64,000 bases of DNA from Sphingomonas prati. Its GTDB lineage: Bacteria; Pseudomonadota; Alphaproteobacteria; Sphingomonadales; Sphingomonadaceae. The notes under the pieces are model-generated. The model searched no databases. It saw only the letters and a list, made by a program, of their open reading frames with translations, and was not told where the DNA came from. Each line of letters opens with the position of its first letter. The stretch's first letter is position 1. The translations under genes and the position numbers were made by a program. Shown in pieces: positions 1-9,168 of this stretch. The stretch is from the NCBI RefSeq assembly GCF_014643515.1, contig NZ_BMJP01000005.1, forward strand, positions 62,001 through 126,000, given 5' to 3'.

Positions 1-579
1 ACGATGGTCGAGCAAGGCCTGCGGATGATCGGGCGTGCCGAAGCGATCGAGGTAGCCCGGCGCGCCGACCACGACCCAGCGGATATCGCCGGACAGCGCC
101 TGCGCGATCATGTCCTCGGGCACGGTTCCGCCATATCGGATGCCGGCATCCGCCCCCTGCGCGGTCACATCCACAAGGTGATTGGTGACCGTCACGTCGA
201 CCGCGATGTCGGGATAGCGCTCGACGAACACCGGCATGACCGGACCGAGGAGCAACGCGCTCGCATGTTCCAGCACGTTCAGGCGGATCCTGCCCATCGG
301 CTCCGCGCGGTAGCGGTTCAGCCCCTCGACCGCCGCACCGATCGCCTCGAACGGGGACCCGATGCCGGCAAGCAGTTCCTCGCCCGCCGCCGTCAGCGTG
401 ACGCTCCGGTTGGTGCGGTTCAACAACCGCACGCCGAGCCGCCCCTCCAGCCCCTTCAGCGAATGGCTGAGCGCCGACGCACTGACGCCCAGTTCCAGCC
501 CCGCCCGCCGAAAGCTGCGATGCCGCGCGATGGCCAGGAAGTAGCTGAAGTCCGCTAGGTCCGTTCGGCTTATCTGCAT
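1..579 (-). CDS. LysR-family transcriptional regulator (3' end outside window)
   Basis: The reverse strand is open from an ATG at 579 to the window edge, giving at least 193 residues; the C-terminus is missing only because the window ends. Residues about 4-60 are a LysR winged HTH: FLAIARHRSFRRAG, then SASALSHSLKGLEGRLGVRLLNRT, the usual recognition-helix and wing pattern. The substrate-binding domain follows, with DAGIRYGG and the VVVGAPGYLDRFG segment. It is divergent from the flavoprotein gene at 708, so that gene is a plausible target. The regulator sequence alone does not reveal the effector. The family call is secure. Confidence 0.9.
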   Translation of the reverse strand, partial: MQISRTDLADFSYFLAIARHRSFRRAGLELGVSASALSHSLKGLEGRLGVRLLNRTNRSVTLTAAGEELLAGIGSPFEAIGAAVEGLNRYRAEPMGRIRLNVLEHASALLLGPVMPVFVERYPDIAVDVTVTNHLVDVTAQGADAGIRYGGTVPEDMIAQALSGDIRWVVVGAPGYLDRFGTPDHPQALLDHR

Positions 580-707
580 CACGGCAGGGTGACGCGGCCC
601 GCCCGGATTGGCAACCGCGCTGAACAACGCTCATCGTACGCATAGCCATTGACCGGCACCGAACACCACCACTCGACACCATCCACCGATCCGCTACGCT
701 CGAGGCG

Positions 708-1784
708 ATGACAGTTCTCGATCGCCGCCACCTGCTCGGCGCTGCCGGCGCACTCCTGCTTCCCGCCTGCACCACGGGTCGCGTCGGAACCGCGTCCGCA
801 CCGCCCCGCTGCCTGCCGCCGGTCAACGTCGCGGCCGATCGTGTCATCCGGACCGCAGCCGGCCTGCGCCCCTTCCGCCCCGCCGGGTTCCGCGTCGAAC
901 GCGGCGCGCTGGGCGACAAGGCGCTGGTCCATAATTACGGCCACGGCGGCGCCGGCATCACGCTGAGCTGGGGCACGTCCAAGCTCGCGGTCGAACTCGG
1001 CCTGCCCGGACATAGCGGGGCGGTGGCGGTGATCGGCGCGGGGATCGTCGGGCTCACGACGGCGCGGTTGGTGCAGGAGGCGGGCTTCCCCGTCACGGTC
1101 TACGCCGCCGCGCTGCCGCCCGACACGACCTCGAACGTCTCCGGCGGCCAGATCCACGCCGTCAGCTATTTCGACCGCGCGGCGGTGACCCCCGCATGGC
1201 TCGCCCAGGCCGAGCGTGCCGAGGACTATAGCTGGCGCCGTTTCCAGATCATGGTCGGCGACGACTACGGCATCCGCTGGGTCCCGACCTATGTCGACGG
1301 CGGGAGCCGGCAACGCCCGCACATGCCCGCCTACCAGACGCTCGAACCGAAAGCCTGGCCGTTCGGCGGCGAACAACTGCTGCGCTACGACACGATGTAT
1401 GTGGAGACCGGCCGCTTCCTGCGTGAACTGGCCAAGGACATCCAGATCGGCGGCGGGCGAATTCTCGTCCGGCGCTTCGACACGCCGGCGGCCGTCGCCG
1501 CACTGCCGGAAACCCTCGTGTTCAACTGCACCGGGCTGGGCGCCGCCGCATTGTTCGGCGACACGACGCTCTACCCGGTCCGCGGCCAGCTCGCGATCCT
1601 GCTGCCGCAACCCGAAATCCAGTACGCCTACTCCGGCCGCGCCGGCTACATGTTCCCCCGGTCGGACGGCATCGTGCTCGGCGGCACCTACGAACAGTAT
1701 GTCGACGACCCGACACCGCAGCCGGCGGCGATCGCGCAGATCATCGCGTCGCACCGCCGCCTGTTCACCGGGTTCCGCTGCTGA
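708..1784 (+). CDS. D-amino-acid-oxidase-like FAD oxidoreductase with circularly permuted order
   Basis: A 358-residue FAD-dependent oxidoreductase of the DAO/DAAO superfamily. The N-terminus (DRRHLLGAAGALLLPAC) looks like a Tat/lipoprotein export signal with the lipobox Cys at 21. Residues 52-60 (GLRPFRPAG), 75-83 (HNYGHGGAG) and 87-89 (SWG) match the segment that ends canonical D-amino-acid oxidases. The FAD Rossmann motif GAGIVG only appears at 110-115. The protein then runs through the oxidase core and stops after the GGTYEQ strand, where the missing motif would normally follow, so the domain looks circularly permuted rather than truncated. I recall similar exported permuted homologues in proteobacteria. 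Substrate unknown; oxidative deamination of a D-amino acid is the inference. LysR gene divergent upstream. Confidence 0.85.
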   Translation: MTVLDRRHLLGAAGALLLPACTTGRVGTASAPPRCLPPVNVAADRVIRTAAGLRPFRPAGFRVERGALGDKALVHNYGHGGAGITLSWGTSKLAVELGLPGHSGAVAVIGAGIVGLTTARLVQEAGFPVTVYAAALPPDTTSNVSGGQIHAVSYFDRAAVTPAWLAQAERAEDYSWRRFQIMVGDDYGIRWVPTYVDGGSRQRPHMPAYQTLEPKAWPFGGEQLLRYDTMYVETGRFLRELAKDIQIGGGRILVRRFDTPAAVAALPETLVFNCTGLGAAALFGDTTLYPVRGQLAILLPQPEIQYAYSGRAGYMFPRSDGIVLGGTYEQYVDDPTPQPAAIAQIIASHRRLFTGFRC

Positions 1785-1792
1785 GGCACCGC

Positions 1793-2665
1793 TCAGCCGG
1801 ACATCCCGTCCAGCGCCGCCACCGCCGCCGCCGGCAGGACCAACGATGCCGCCGCCAGGTTCTCTGCCAGATGGGCGACCGACGACGTTCCGGGGATCAG
1901 CAGAATGTTGGCCGACCGCTGCAACAGCCAGGCCAGCGCCACCTGCATCGGCGTGGCGTCCAGGCCGTGCGCCACCGCGTCCAGCTGTGACGACTGGAGC
2001 GGGCTGAACCCACCCAGCGGGAAGAACGGCACATAGGCGATCCCGTCCGCGGCCAGCGCGTCGATCAGCGCGTCGTCCTCGCGGTGCGCGAGATTATACT
2101 GGTTCTGCACGCAGACGACCGGCGCGATCCCCCGCGCCTCCTCAACCTGCGCCGCCGTCACGTTGCTGACGCCCAGATGGCGGATCAGCCCTTCCTCCCG
2201 CATCGCCGCCAGCGCCGCGAACGGTGCCGCGATCGATCCCTCCGCCGGCCCGCCGCTGCCGCCACCCAGCATCGAACGGAAGTTGACCACCTCCAGCGTA
2301 TCGAGCCCCAGGTTGCGCAGATTGCTCTCCACCGCACGGCGCAGGTCGTCGGCCGACGCCGCAAGGTTCCACGACGCATCATCCCCGCGCACCGCGCCCA
2401 CCTTGGTGACGATCACCAGGTCCTGCGGATAAGGCGCCAGCGCCTCGCGAATCAGCTGGTTCACGATATGCGGCCCGTAATAGTCGCTGGTGTCGATATG
2501 CGTCACCCCCGCCGCCACCGCCGCACGCAGCACCGCGATCGCCGCGTCCCGGTCCTTCGGCGGCCCGAACACGTGCGGCCCGGCAAGCTGCATCGCGCCA
2601 TACCCCATGCGCTTCACCGCGCGGTCGCCCATCACAAAACTGCCGGCCTGATCGATCATATCCAT
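1793..2665 (-). CDS. Aldo/keto reductase, YdbC/PdxI-like
   Basis: A 290-residue NADP-dependent aldo/keto reductase (TIM barrel). It starts at ATG 2665 with AAGGAG about 8 nt upstream; the longer open frame upstream is antisense to the LysR gene and is not used. The Asp/Tyr pair is in HIDTSDYYGPH and the Lys in VTKVGA. At the usual catalytic His position it has Asn (VVNFR), as in the E. coli YdbC group, a pyridoxal-reductase-like branch, so this is probably a subfamily trait rather than damage. A C-terminal cofactor loop (LIPGTSSVAHL) is present. It is divergent from the LysR gene at 2754 with a palindrome between them, suggesting regulation by that gene. Confidence 0.88.
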   Translation of the reverse strand: MDMIDQAGSFVMGDRAVKRMGYGAMQLAGPHVFGPPKDRDAAIAVLRAAVAAGVTHIDTSDYYGPHIVNQLIREALAPYPQDLVIVTKVGAVRGDDASWNLAASADDLRRAVESNLRNLGLDTLEVVNFRSMLGGGSGGPAEGSIAAPFAALAAMREEGLIRHLGVSNVTAAQVEEARGIAPVVCVQNQYNLAHREDDALIDALAADGIAYVPFFPLGGFSPLQSSQLDAVAHGLDATPMQVALAWLLQRSANILLIPGTSSVAHLAENLAAASLVLPAAAVAALDGMSG

Positions 2666-2725
2666 GGTCCTGTCTCCTTGCCCCCCAGCTAGGCCGTGGC
2701 GACCGCCGCGATAATCCGGCATGAT

Positions 2726-2742
2726 CCGCACGGGCCGTGCGG
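2726..2742. promoter_or_regulatory. Perfect inverted repeat between divergent AKR and LysR genes
   Basis: CCGCACGG-G-CCGTGCGG, 8-bp perfect arms with a 1-bp centre, 12 bp before the LysR start and overlapping its Shine-Dalgarno region. A self-regulatory operator is an inference from its location; a mRNA hairpin affecting LysR translation is the alternative. Confidence 0.4.
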
Positions 2743-2753
2743 AAAGGCGAACA

Positions 2754-3656
2754 ATGAAACCCGATCTTGCGGACCTCAACGCCTTCCTGGCCGTGGCCCG
2801 CGCCGGTGGCTTCCGCGAGGCGTCGCGCACGGCGGGCGTCGGCGCCTCGACGTTGAGCGAGACCGTGCGCAGGCTGGAGGCCTCGCTCGGCGTCCGCCTG
2901 CTCCACCGCACCACGCGCAGCGTCACCCCGACCGAGGCCGGCGCCCGCCTCCTCGAACGGCTCGCGCCCGCGCTGGGCGAGGTCGCGGCGGCGCTCGGCG
3001 CGGTGGACGACCTGCGCGACGGGCTGACCGGCACGCTTCGGCTGAACGTGCCGGTCAGCGCCGCGCGACTGGTTCTGCCGGCGATCCTGCCGGGCTTCCT
3101 CGCCGCGCATCCCGGCATCACGGTCGAAATCGTCCCGGAGGACGGTTTCGTCGACGTGCTCGCCTCGGGCTCCGACGCCGGCATCCGCTATGACGAGCGG
3201 CTGGAACAGGACATGATCGCGCTGCCGATCGGCCCGCGCGTCCAGCGTTTCGCGACCGCCGCCTCGCCCGATCATGTCGCACGCCATGGCCGTCCCGCGC
3301 ACCCGCGCGACCTGCTTGACCACCCCTGCATCCTCGGTCGCTTCGCCAGTGGCCGGCTGACCACACCGTGGGAGTTTGAACGCGACGGCGAGGTGATCCG
3401 CGTCGAGCCGCAGGCCCGCCTCACCGTCGGCGTCGGCGGCGCCATCGACCTGGGCGTCGCCGCGGCGATCGCCGGCGTCGGCGTCGTCACGCTGTTCGAG
3501 GACTGGTTGCGCCCGCATCTGGAAAGCGGCGCGCTGGTCCCGTTGCTCGAGGACTGGTGGCAGCCCTTCCCCGGCCCCTTTCTCTACCATTCGAGCCGTC
3601 GCCTTGTCCCGCCGCCGCTCAGGGCGTTCATCGACCATGTCCGCGGCACGCCCTGA
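2754..3656 (+). CDS. LysR-family transcriptional regulator
   Basis: A 300-residue full-length LysR regulator. ATG at 2754 follows GGAAAGG at 2741-2747; an upstream in-frame start at 2721 would add an unrelated 11-residue leader. The N-terminal HTH reads DLNAFLAVARAGGFREASRTAG and ASTLSETVRRLEASLGVRLL, followed by a LysR substrate domain (SDAGIRYDERLEQDMIALPIG, then VAAAIAGVGVVTLFEDWL). It resembles the regulator at the window start in its DAGIRY segment, so both belong to the same LysR branch common near oxidoreductases. Its divergent neighbour, the YdbC-like reductase, is the probable target; no effector can be read from the sequence. Confidence 0.92.
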   Translation: MKPDLADLNAFLAVARAGGFREASRTAGVGASTLSETVRRLEASLGVRLLHRTTRSVTPTEAGARLLERLAPALGEVAAALGAVDDLRDGLTGTLRLNVPVSAARLVLPAILPGFLAAHPGITVEIVPEDGFVDVLASGSDAGIRYDERLEQDMIALPIGPRVQRFATAASPDHVARHGRPAHPRDLLDHPCILGRFASGRLTTPWEFERDGEVIRVEPQARLTVGVGGAIDLGVAAAIAGVGVVTLFEDWLRPHLESGALVPLLEDWWQPFPGPFLYHSSRRLVPPPLRAFIDHVRGTP

Positions 3657-3750
3657 GACCTGAGAGGCGCCGCCCGACCAACAGTCCGCTTGACGCTCGT
3701 TCCCTGACCGGGTTGAGTCAGGCCCCGGACCCACCACGGAAAACAGCGCC

Positions 3751-4311
3751 ATGACCCTGTCGGATCTCCTCGTCCCCACCTACGTGCAGATGCTGGGCTC
3801 GCTCTCGAAGTGGCTCGATAAGGCCGCGGCGCAGCGGCCGGACGACGGCGAGAAGGCATTGCTGACCGCACGGCTCGCGCCCGACATGTTCCCGCTGGCG
3901 ACCCAGATCCGCTTCGCCTGCCGCCAGGCGCAGGAAGGCGTCTTCCGCCTGCTGCAACAGGATTTCCCGCCCGCGCTCCAGATCCTGCTCGACGAAGGGC
4001 GCAATGCCGGCGACCGCCCCGGCACGCTGGCCGACGCGCAGGCCCGGATCGCCGAAACGCTGGCGGTGATCGAGGCCGCCGCCGCGGACGGCGTCACGAT
4101 CGACCTCTCAACCCCGATCGCCCACGCGCTGCCGAACGGCATGACGCTGGACCTGACGGCCACGCAATACGCACGCGACTGGGCGCTGCCGCAATTCTAC
4201 TTCCACCTCATGACCGCCTACGCGATCCTCCGCGCGCAGGGCGTCGCGCTCGGCAAGGTGGACTTTGTCGCCCACATGCTCGCCCATGTCCGCCCGCCCG
4301 CTACCGCCTGA
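3751..4311 (+). CDS. DUF1993 family protein
   Basis: A 186-residue cytoplasmic protein, alpha-helical by composition, without signal peptide. It matches the DUF1993 pattern: an N-terminal helix around LLVPTYVQMLGSLSKWLDKA, a central RLAPDMFPLATQIRFAC, and a C-terminal QYARDWALPQFYFHLMTAY helix, as in the DinB-like four-helix superfamily. The function of the family is not known, and the metal-binding His triad of true DinB proteins is not evident. It sits about 95 nt downstream of the LysR gene on the same strand, with no sign of coupling, and is convergent with the amidase. Confidence 0.8.
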   Translation: MTLSDLLVPTYVQMLGSLSKWLDKAAAQRPDDGEKALLTARLAPDMFPLATQIRFACRQAQEGVFRLLQQDFPPALQILLDEGRNAGDRPGTLADAQARIAETLAVIEAAAADGVTIDLSTPIAHALPNGMTLDLTATQYARDWALPQFYFHLMTAYAILRAQGVALGKVDFVAHMLAHVRPPATA

Positions 4312-4382
4312 CGCGCGTCTCCGCGGCGCCCTGCCTGATCGACCTGCCGATGCGACAAGGTCCCGCGCCGCCAGGAGGTTCC

Positions 4383-5720
4383 TTACCGCGACGCCATCCG
4401 CCGCGCGAAATACGCCGTCACCGCGCGCGTCACCCCATCGGCGATCGCCGTCCGACCCTCGCGGCTGAACAGGAACTTCGAATCCTCGATATTGCTCATA
4501 TACCCCGTCTCGAGCAGTACGGACGGCACGTCCGGCGCCTTCAGCACCGCGAACGCTGCGAACCGGTGGTAGCTCGACCGGAACGGCACCGCCGGCGCCA
4601 TCTCGCGCTGCATCAACCCGGCAAAGCTCGACGACATGTTCATCGACTCCCGCTGCGCCAGGTCGACCAGGATCGACGAGACGTCCGGCGCCGCATTGCC
4701 CAGATTGACCCCGTTCAGGATATCGGACCGGTTCTCGCGCGCCGCCAGCCGTGCCGCGACCTGATCCGACGCCACCTCGGACAGGGTATAGATGCTCGCC
4801 CCGCGCGCCAGGTCCGCCGGCGCGCTGTCCGCATGGATCGATATGAACAGGTCCGCCTTCAACCGACGGGCGATCTCTCGCCGTTCCTGCAACACCAGGA
4901 ACCGGTCGTCGTCGCGGGTCATCGCCACCCGCACGCGCCCCGTGGCGATCAGTGCATCGCGAACCGCCCGCGCAATCGCCAGCGAAGCGTCCTTCTCCTT
5001 GCGCCCTTCGAACACGCTGGTCGCACCCGGATCATGCCCGCCATGCCCGGCATCGATCACCACCAGCGGCCGGTTGCTGCCCCGCCCGCCGCGCACCGGC
5101 GGCACCGCATCCGGGACGTACGGTCTGGCGGGCTCCAGCGGCACGACGATCGCCCCGTCCTCGATCTCCGCACCCTGCGCCTGCACGCCTTGCACCGGCA
5201 GCGCCGTCGACCGCCGGAACCCGACCGCCGAAAACAGCGTCCGCGCCCGCGCCCGCACCGCGTCGGCAAAGCTCCGCGCATCGGCCGGCGCCACCGACAG
5301 CGTCAGCGACCGGCCGTCCGCCGCCATCGCGGCATTGGTCACGACCGTCGGCGTCGCCAGGTCGAATACCATCCGCGCGGTATTCTCGCCGCGCTGCCCG
5401 GTGCGCGCGCCGCTTACGAACCCGCCGGTCGAAATCGGCGGCAGGGGCGCTGCCCGCACCCCGTCGATGTCGAGCGCGATCCGCTCCGGCCCGTCGAGCA
5501 GGAACATCCGCGCGCCCTCAACCGCATCGTCGAACATCACCGTCAGGCTGTCGTAGCCGACGTCGACCGCGCTGATCGTGGCGGTCGCCGCGGCCGGCCC
5601 CGGCACCATCATCGTGGCGGCCATCAAGGCAGCGAACAGGCTCATTCCGCGAATCCCCGTACCTTTCGCCGGCATCGACCGGGCGAATCGCTTATAGCAA
5701 AAGGGTCTTGGTCCGCTCAT
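4383..5720 (-). CDS. N-acetylmuramoyl-L-alanine amidase (AmiC-like, AMIN + Amidase_3)
   Basis: A 445-residue periplasmic zinc amidase cleaving the amide bond between N-acetylmuramate and L-Ala of peptidoglycan, needed for septal splitting. A signal peptide core (SLFAALMAATMMVPGPAAA) ends near residue 45. An AMIN-type beta domain follows, then Amidase_3 with the zinc His in VVIDAGHGGHDPGA, the second His in LFISIHADSAP and the C-terminal catalytic Glu in VLLETGYMSN. The annotated ATG is at 5720; in-frame starts at 5675 and 5645 (the latter with GGGGA 8 nt upstream) would also leave an export signal, so the exact start is uncertain. Divergent from rne. Confidence 0.92.
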   Translation of the reverse strand: MSGPRPFCYKRFARSMPAKGTGIRGMSLFAALMAATMMVPGPAAATATISAVDVGYDSLTVMFDDAVEGARMFLLDGPERIALDIDGVRAAPLPPISTGGFVSGARTGQRGENTARMVFDLATPTVVTNAAMAADGRSLTLSVAPADARSFADAVRARARTLFSAVGFRRSTALPVQGVQAQGAEIEDGAIVVPLEPARPYVPDAVPPVRGGRGSNRPLVVIDAGHGGHDPGATSVFEGRKEKDASLAIARAVRDALIATGRVRVAMTRDDDRFLVLQERREIARRLKADLFISIHADSAPADLARGASIYTLSEVASDQVAARLAARENRSDILNGVNLGNAAPDVSSILVDLAQRESMNMSSSFAGLMQREMAPAVPFRSSYHRFAAFAVLKAPDVPSVLLETGYMSNIEDSKFLFSREGRTAIADGVTRAVTAYFARRMASR

Positions 5721-5821
5721 ACCCCCCGGCTTAGCGCCGCCACCTATCCCGATGGTGAACCGGCATAGTTAATACATCCTTCGCCATCGTGTCGCCACAA
5801 AGCCGCGGCGTGCCGCATCGC

Positions 5822-5850
5822 TTGTGCGACGGGTCGCGCGATGCTAGCAC
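5822..5850 (+). promoter_or_regulatory. Candidate sigma70-type promoter for rne
   Basis: TTGTGC at 5822-5827, a 17-bp spacer, then TAGCAC at 5845-5850. This would give an rne leader of about 300 nt. The hexamers are imperfect; the call rests on spacing and position only. Confidence 0.3.
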
Positions 5851-6157
5851 AGGTGTAATCCGGATGGACCGCGCTCGCGCACCGCGAACAGGCTCCGTCC
5901 GGGCTTTTACGGGGCGCCCATGTCGGTGCGGCCTCGTCCGACCAGGTTGACGCTTCGCATGATCCATCCTTCCCCGTTGTCCGACAGCCGCCCGAACGGG
6001 CGCTGTGCGTCGGTCCGGGACGGTGGCTGCGGCGCGAACACATTCCAGACCCAACCGCAGATGCCGGCGCCGGACCTGTCCGTGCCGACGGCCTGCCCCC
6101 ATGATTTCGCGCGACCGCGGGTGACCCCGCCGGCCCTGCGCGCCAGGAGACCTCATA
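5851..6157 (+). other. Long untranslated leader of rne
   Basis: No supported ORF lies between the amidase start and rne. Short inverted repeats occur (for example GCCCGAACGGGC near 5991-6002). RNase E mRNAs in several bacteria carry long leaders used for autoregulation by RNase E cleavage, so that role is plausible here. I cannot assign a known RNA family by eye. Confidence 0.35.
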
Positions 6158-9151
6158 ATGACAATGCGCATGCTGATCGACGCGCGCCACCGGGAAGAAA
6201 CCCGCGTGGCGGTGGTCAACGGACACCGGATCGAGGAATTCGACTTCGAATCCGCGGAACGCAAGCAGCTCAAGGGTAATATCTACCTTGCCAAGGTGAC
6301 GCGGGTCGAACCGTCGCTCCAGGCCGCGTTCATCGATTACGGCGGCAACCGCCACGGCTTCCTCGCCTTCTCCGAAATCCATCCGGATTACTATCAGATC
6401 CCGAAGGAAGACCGCGACGCGCTGCTTGCCGAAGAGGCCGAGCATGCCGCCGAGGAGGAGCGCCTGCGCGGTCCCGACCATGACGACGACATGGACGACG
6501 AGGACGGCGACGACGCCCCCGAGCGCGCCGAAACCGATAGCGATCACGACGACGAGGACGGCGAGCCCAGCGCCGCCGCCCCGCTCGAAGGCGGTGCCGG
6601 CGGCGACGACCAGGCCGTCGACAATCTGCGTGAGAAGCGCACGAACCTGCGCCACCGCTACAAGATCCAGGACGTCATCCGCCGCCGCCAGGTGCTGCTC
6701 GTCCAGGTCGTGAAGGAAGAACGCGGCAACAAGGGCGCCGCGCTCACCACCTATCTGTCGCTCGCCGGCCGCTATTGCGTGCTCATGCCCAACACGTCGC
6801 ACGGCGGCGGCATCAGCCGGAAGATCTCGAACGGCGCCGACCGCAAGCGGCTGAAGTCGATCATGGCCGATCTGGCGCTGCCGTCCACCATGGGCTGCAT
6901 CGTCCGCACCGCCGGTCTCCAGCGCAGCCGGACCGAGATCAAGCGCGACTTCGACTATCTCGCCCGCCTGTGGGACGAGATCCGCGAGAACACGCTCAAG
7001 TCCGCCGCCCCCGCGCTCGTCTACGGCGACAGCGACCTCATCAAGCGCGCGATCCGCGACATCTACAACCGCGACATCGAAGAGGTGATCGTGGAGGGCG
7101 AGGAAGGCTACCGCCAGGCCCGCCAGTATATGAAGCTCCTCTCGCCGGCTGCTGCGAAGAAGGTGAAGCTCTACGTCGACGTCGTGCCGCTGTTCCAGCG
7201 CGGCGGGGTCGAGGAACAGCTGTCGGCGATGTACAATCCGGTCGTTCAGCTGAAATCGGGCGGCTATCTGGTCATCAACCCGACCGAGGCCCTGGTGTCG
7301 ATCGACATCAACTCCGGCCGGTCGACCCGCGAACATAATATCGAACAGACCGCACTCTCGACCAACCTCGAAGCCGCGAACGAGATCGCCCGCCAGCTCC
7401 GCCTGCGCGACATGGCCGGCCTCGTCGTCATCGATTTCATCGACATGGAATCGAACGGCAACAACAAGAAGGTCGAACGCGCGATGAAGGAGGCGCTGAA
7501 GAACGATCGCGCCCGCATCCAGGTCGGCCGGATCAGCAGCTTCGGCCTGTTCGAAATGAGCCGCCAGCGGATCCGCACCGGCGTGCTCGAAGCGTCCACC
7601 CGCACCTGCCCGCATTGCGACGGCACCGGTCTGGTCCGCACCGCATCGTCGGCCGGCCTGTCCGCACTCCGCATGCTGGAGGACGAGGCCGCGCGTGGTC
7701 GCGGGTCGCAGCTCGTGCTGCGCGCCAGCCAGGAAGCGGCGTTCTACGTCCTCAACCGCAAGCGCCACGAACTCGCCGAGATCGAGGATCGCTACGGCGT
7801 GCTGATCGAAATCTGCCCCGACGGGCAGCTCGAAGGTGCGCGCATGGCAGTCGAAAGCCACGGCCCGCCGCCCGCGCACCCGCCGCGCATCCCCGTCCTG
7901 CCGCCGATGGAGGCCGAGGACGAAGAGGATTATGGCGAGGAAGAAGAGGACATCGAGGAGGAGACCCCTGAGATCGAGGAGGTCGAAGCCCGCGAGGACC
8001 GTCCGCGCCGCGAAGGTCGCGAAGGTGGCCGTGAGGGCCGCGAAGAGCGTGGCGGCGAAGGCGGCCGCAAGCGCCGTCGTCGCCGTCGTGGCGGTCGCCG
8101 CGAGGATGGCGATGCCGTCGACACGGACACCGGTGACCAGACCGTCCATGACGGTCAGACCACCGACGAGGACGTGCTCGTCGCGGTCGACGAACTGCCC
8201 GAGGCGGACCGTGAAGATGCGATCGCCACGCGCGCCAACGCCGATCTCGACGTCGCCACCCACGGCGAACCGGCGTCCGACGAAGACGGCGAAGGCCGCC
8301 GCCGTCGCGGTCGTCGCGGACGCCGCGGTGGTCGCCGCAACCGTCAGGAAGACGGCAGCGAGACCGTCGACCAGCCGACGTCCGACGACGCGGCACCCGT
8401 GGACGCGGAGGCCGGCTACGAAGCCAGCGCCGCCAGCACGCAGCTCGCCGACGCGACCGCCGAACAGGTCGCATTCGACGACGTGCCGGTCGTGACCGCC
8501 CCGGTCGAAGTGGCACCGGACCCGGTCGAGGACGTGGTCGAGGAAGACCGTCCCCGCACGCGCCGCCGCCCCCGCGCCCGCCGCGACGACGGCACCCCCG
8601 TCGCCGCCCCGGTCGCCCCGCCCGCCGCGATGATCGCCGTCGCCCCGGAACCGGTCGTGTCGGAACCCGTGGCACTGGAGCCGGCCGCACCGTTGGTCGA
8701 AGCAACGGAGGAAGCCCCGGCCGAGGTCACGCCGAAGCCGCGCCGCCCGCGCCGCAAGAAGGCGGACGCCGCGGTCGAAGAGGTTGTCGAGCCCATCGCC
8801 GAACCGATCGCAGCCGCGATCGAGGACGTGATCCCGGCCGCGATCGACCCGACCCCGATCGAAGCCGACGCGGAGGCCCCGGCCGCCAAGCCCCGCCGCC
8901 CGCGCCGGAAGAAGTCGGACGTCGAAGCCACGGAGGCCCCCGCCCCCGCAGCCGAGGCACCCGCCCCGACCCGCGCCCCCCGCACCCGCAAGCCCGCAGC
9001 CGCGGCAGCGGTAACCGCGCCTGTTGCCACGACGACGGAACCGGCCCCCACCGCCGAGCCCGGCGAAGCGGACGCCCCGGAACCCGCCTCTCCCGAAAAC
9101 CAGGAAGGCAGCCCCCGCCGCGGCTGGTGGCAACGCACCTTCGGCGCATAA
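6158..9151 (+). CDS. rne: Ribonuclease E
   Basis: A 997-residue endoribonuclease E, the core of mRNA decay and rRNA/tRNA processing. AGGAGA at 6145-6150 sits 7 nt before the ATG. The N-terminal S1 domain (GNIYLAKVTRVEPSLQAAFI) is interrupted by an acidic insert at about residues 90-155 rich in Asp/Glu. The catalytic Asp residues lie in SIDINSG and VIDFIDM, and the zinc-link motif TCPHCDGTG (about 485-493) mediates tetramer formation. Residues after about 600 are a disordered tail with acidic runs, Arg-rich boxes (RKRRRRRRGGRR) and repeated (K)PRRPRRKK motifs, the expected RNA- and degradosome-binding region. The tail is much richer in Arg/Pro/Ala than the E. coli one. Probably autoregulated through its leader. 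Confidence 0.97.
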   Translation: MTMRMLIDARHREETRVAVVNGHRIEEFDFESAERKQLKGNIYLAKVTRVEPSLQAAFIDYGGNRHGFLAFSEIHPDYYQIPKEDRDALLAEEAEHAAEEERLRGPDHDDDMDDEDGDDAPERAETDSDHDDEDGEPSAAAPLEGGAGGDDQAVDNLREKRTNLRHRYKIQDVIRRRQVLLVQVVKEERGNKGAALTTYLSLAGRYCVLMPNTSHGGGISRKISNGADRKRLKSIMADLALPSTMGCIVRTAGLQRSRTEIKRDFDYLARLWDEIRENTLKSAAPALVYGDSDLIKRAIRDIYNRDIEEVIVEGEEGYRQARQYMKLLSPAAAKKVKLYVDVVPLFQRGGVEEQLSAMYNPVVQLKSGGYLVINPTEALVSIDINSGRSTREHNIEQTALSTNLEAANEIARQLRLRDMAGLVVIDFIDMESNGNNKKVERAMKEALKNDRARIQVGRISSFGLFEMSRQRIRTGVLEASTRTCPHCDGTGLVRTASSAGLSALRMLEDEAARGRGSQLVLRASQEAAFYVLNRKRHELAEIEDRYGVLIEICPDGQLEGARMAVESHGPPPAHPPRIPVLPPMEAEDEEDYGEEEEDIEEETPEIEEVEAREDRPRREGREGGREGREERGGEGGRKRRRRRRGGRREDGDAVDTDTGDQTVHDGQTTDEDVLVAVDELPEADREDAIATRANADLDVATHGEPASDEDGEGRRRRGRRGRRGGRRNRQEDGSETVDQPTSDDAAPVDAEAGYEASAASTQLADATAEQVAFDDVPVVTAPVEVAPDPVEDVVEEDRPRTRRRPRARRDDGTPVAAPVAPPAAMIAVAPEPVVSEPVALEPAAPLVEATEEAPAEVTPKPRRPRRKKADAAVEEVVEPIAEPIAAAIEDVIPAAIDPTPIEADAEAPAAKPRRPRRKKSDVEATEAPAPAAEAPAPTRAPRTRKPAAAAAVTAPVATTTEPAPTAEPGEADAPEPASPENQEGSPRRGWWQRTFGA

Positions 9152-9168
9152 GCCGAGCTGAGCAAAAG

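Noticed and set aside
4-558. Forward 184-codon frame at the window start
   Set aside because: The reverse strand encodes a clear LysR protein over the same bases.
579-1754. 391-codon reverse open frame
   Set aside because: Antisense shadow of the DAO-like gene; no motifs, and the forward frame has full domain structure.
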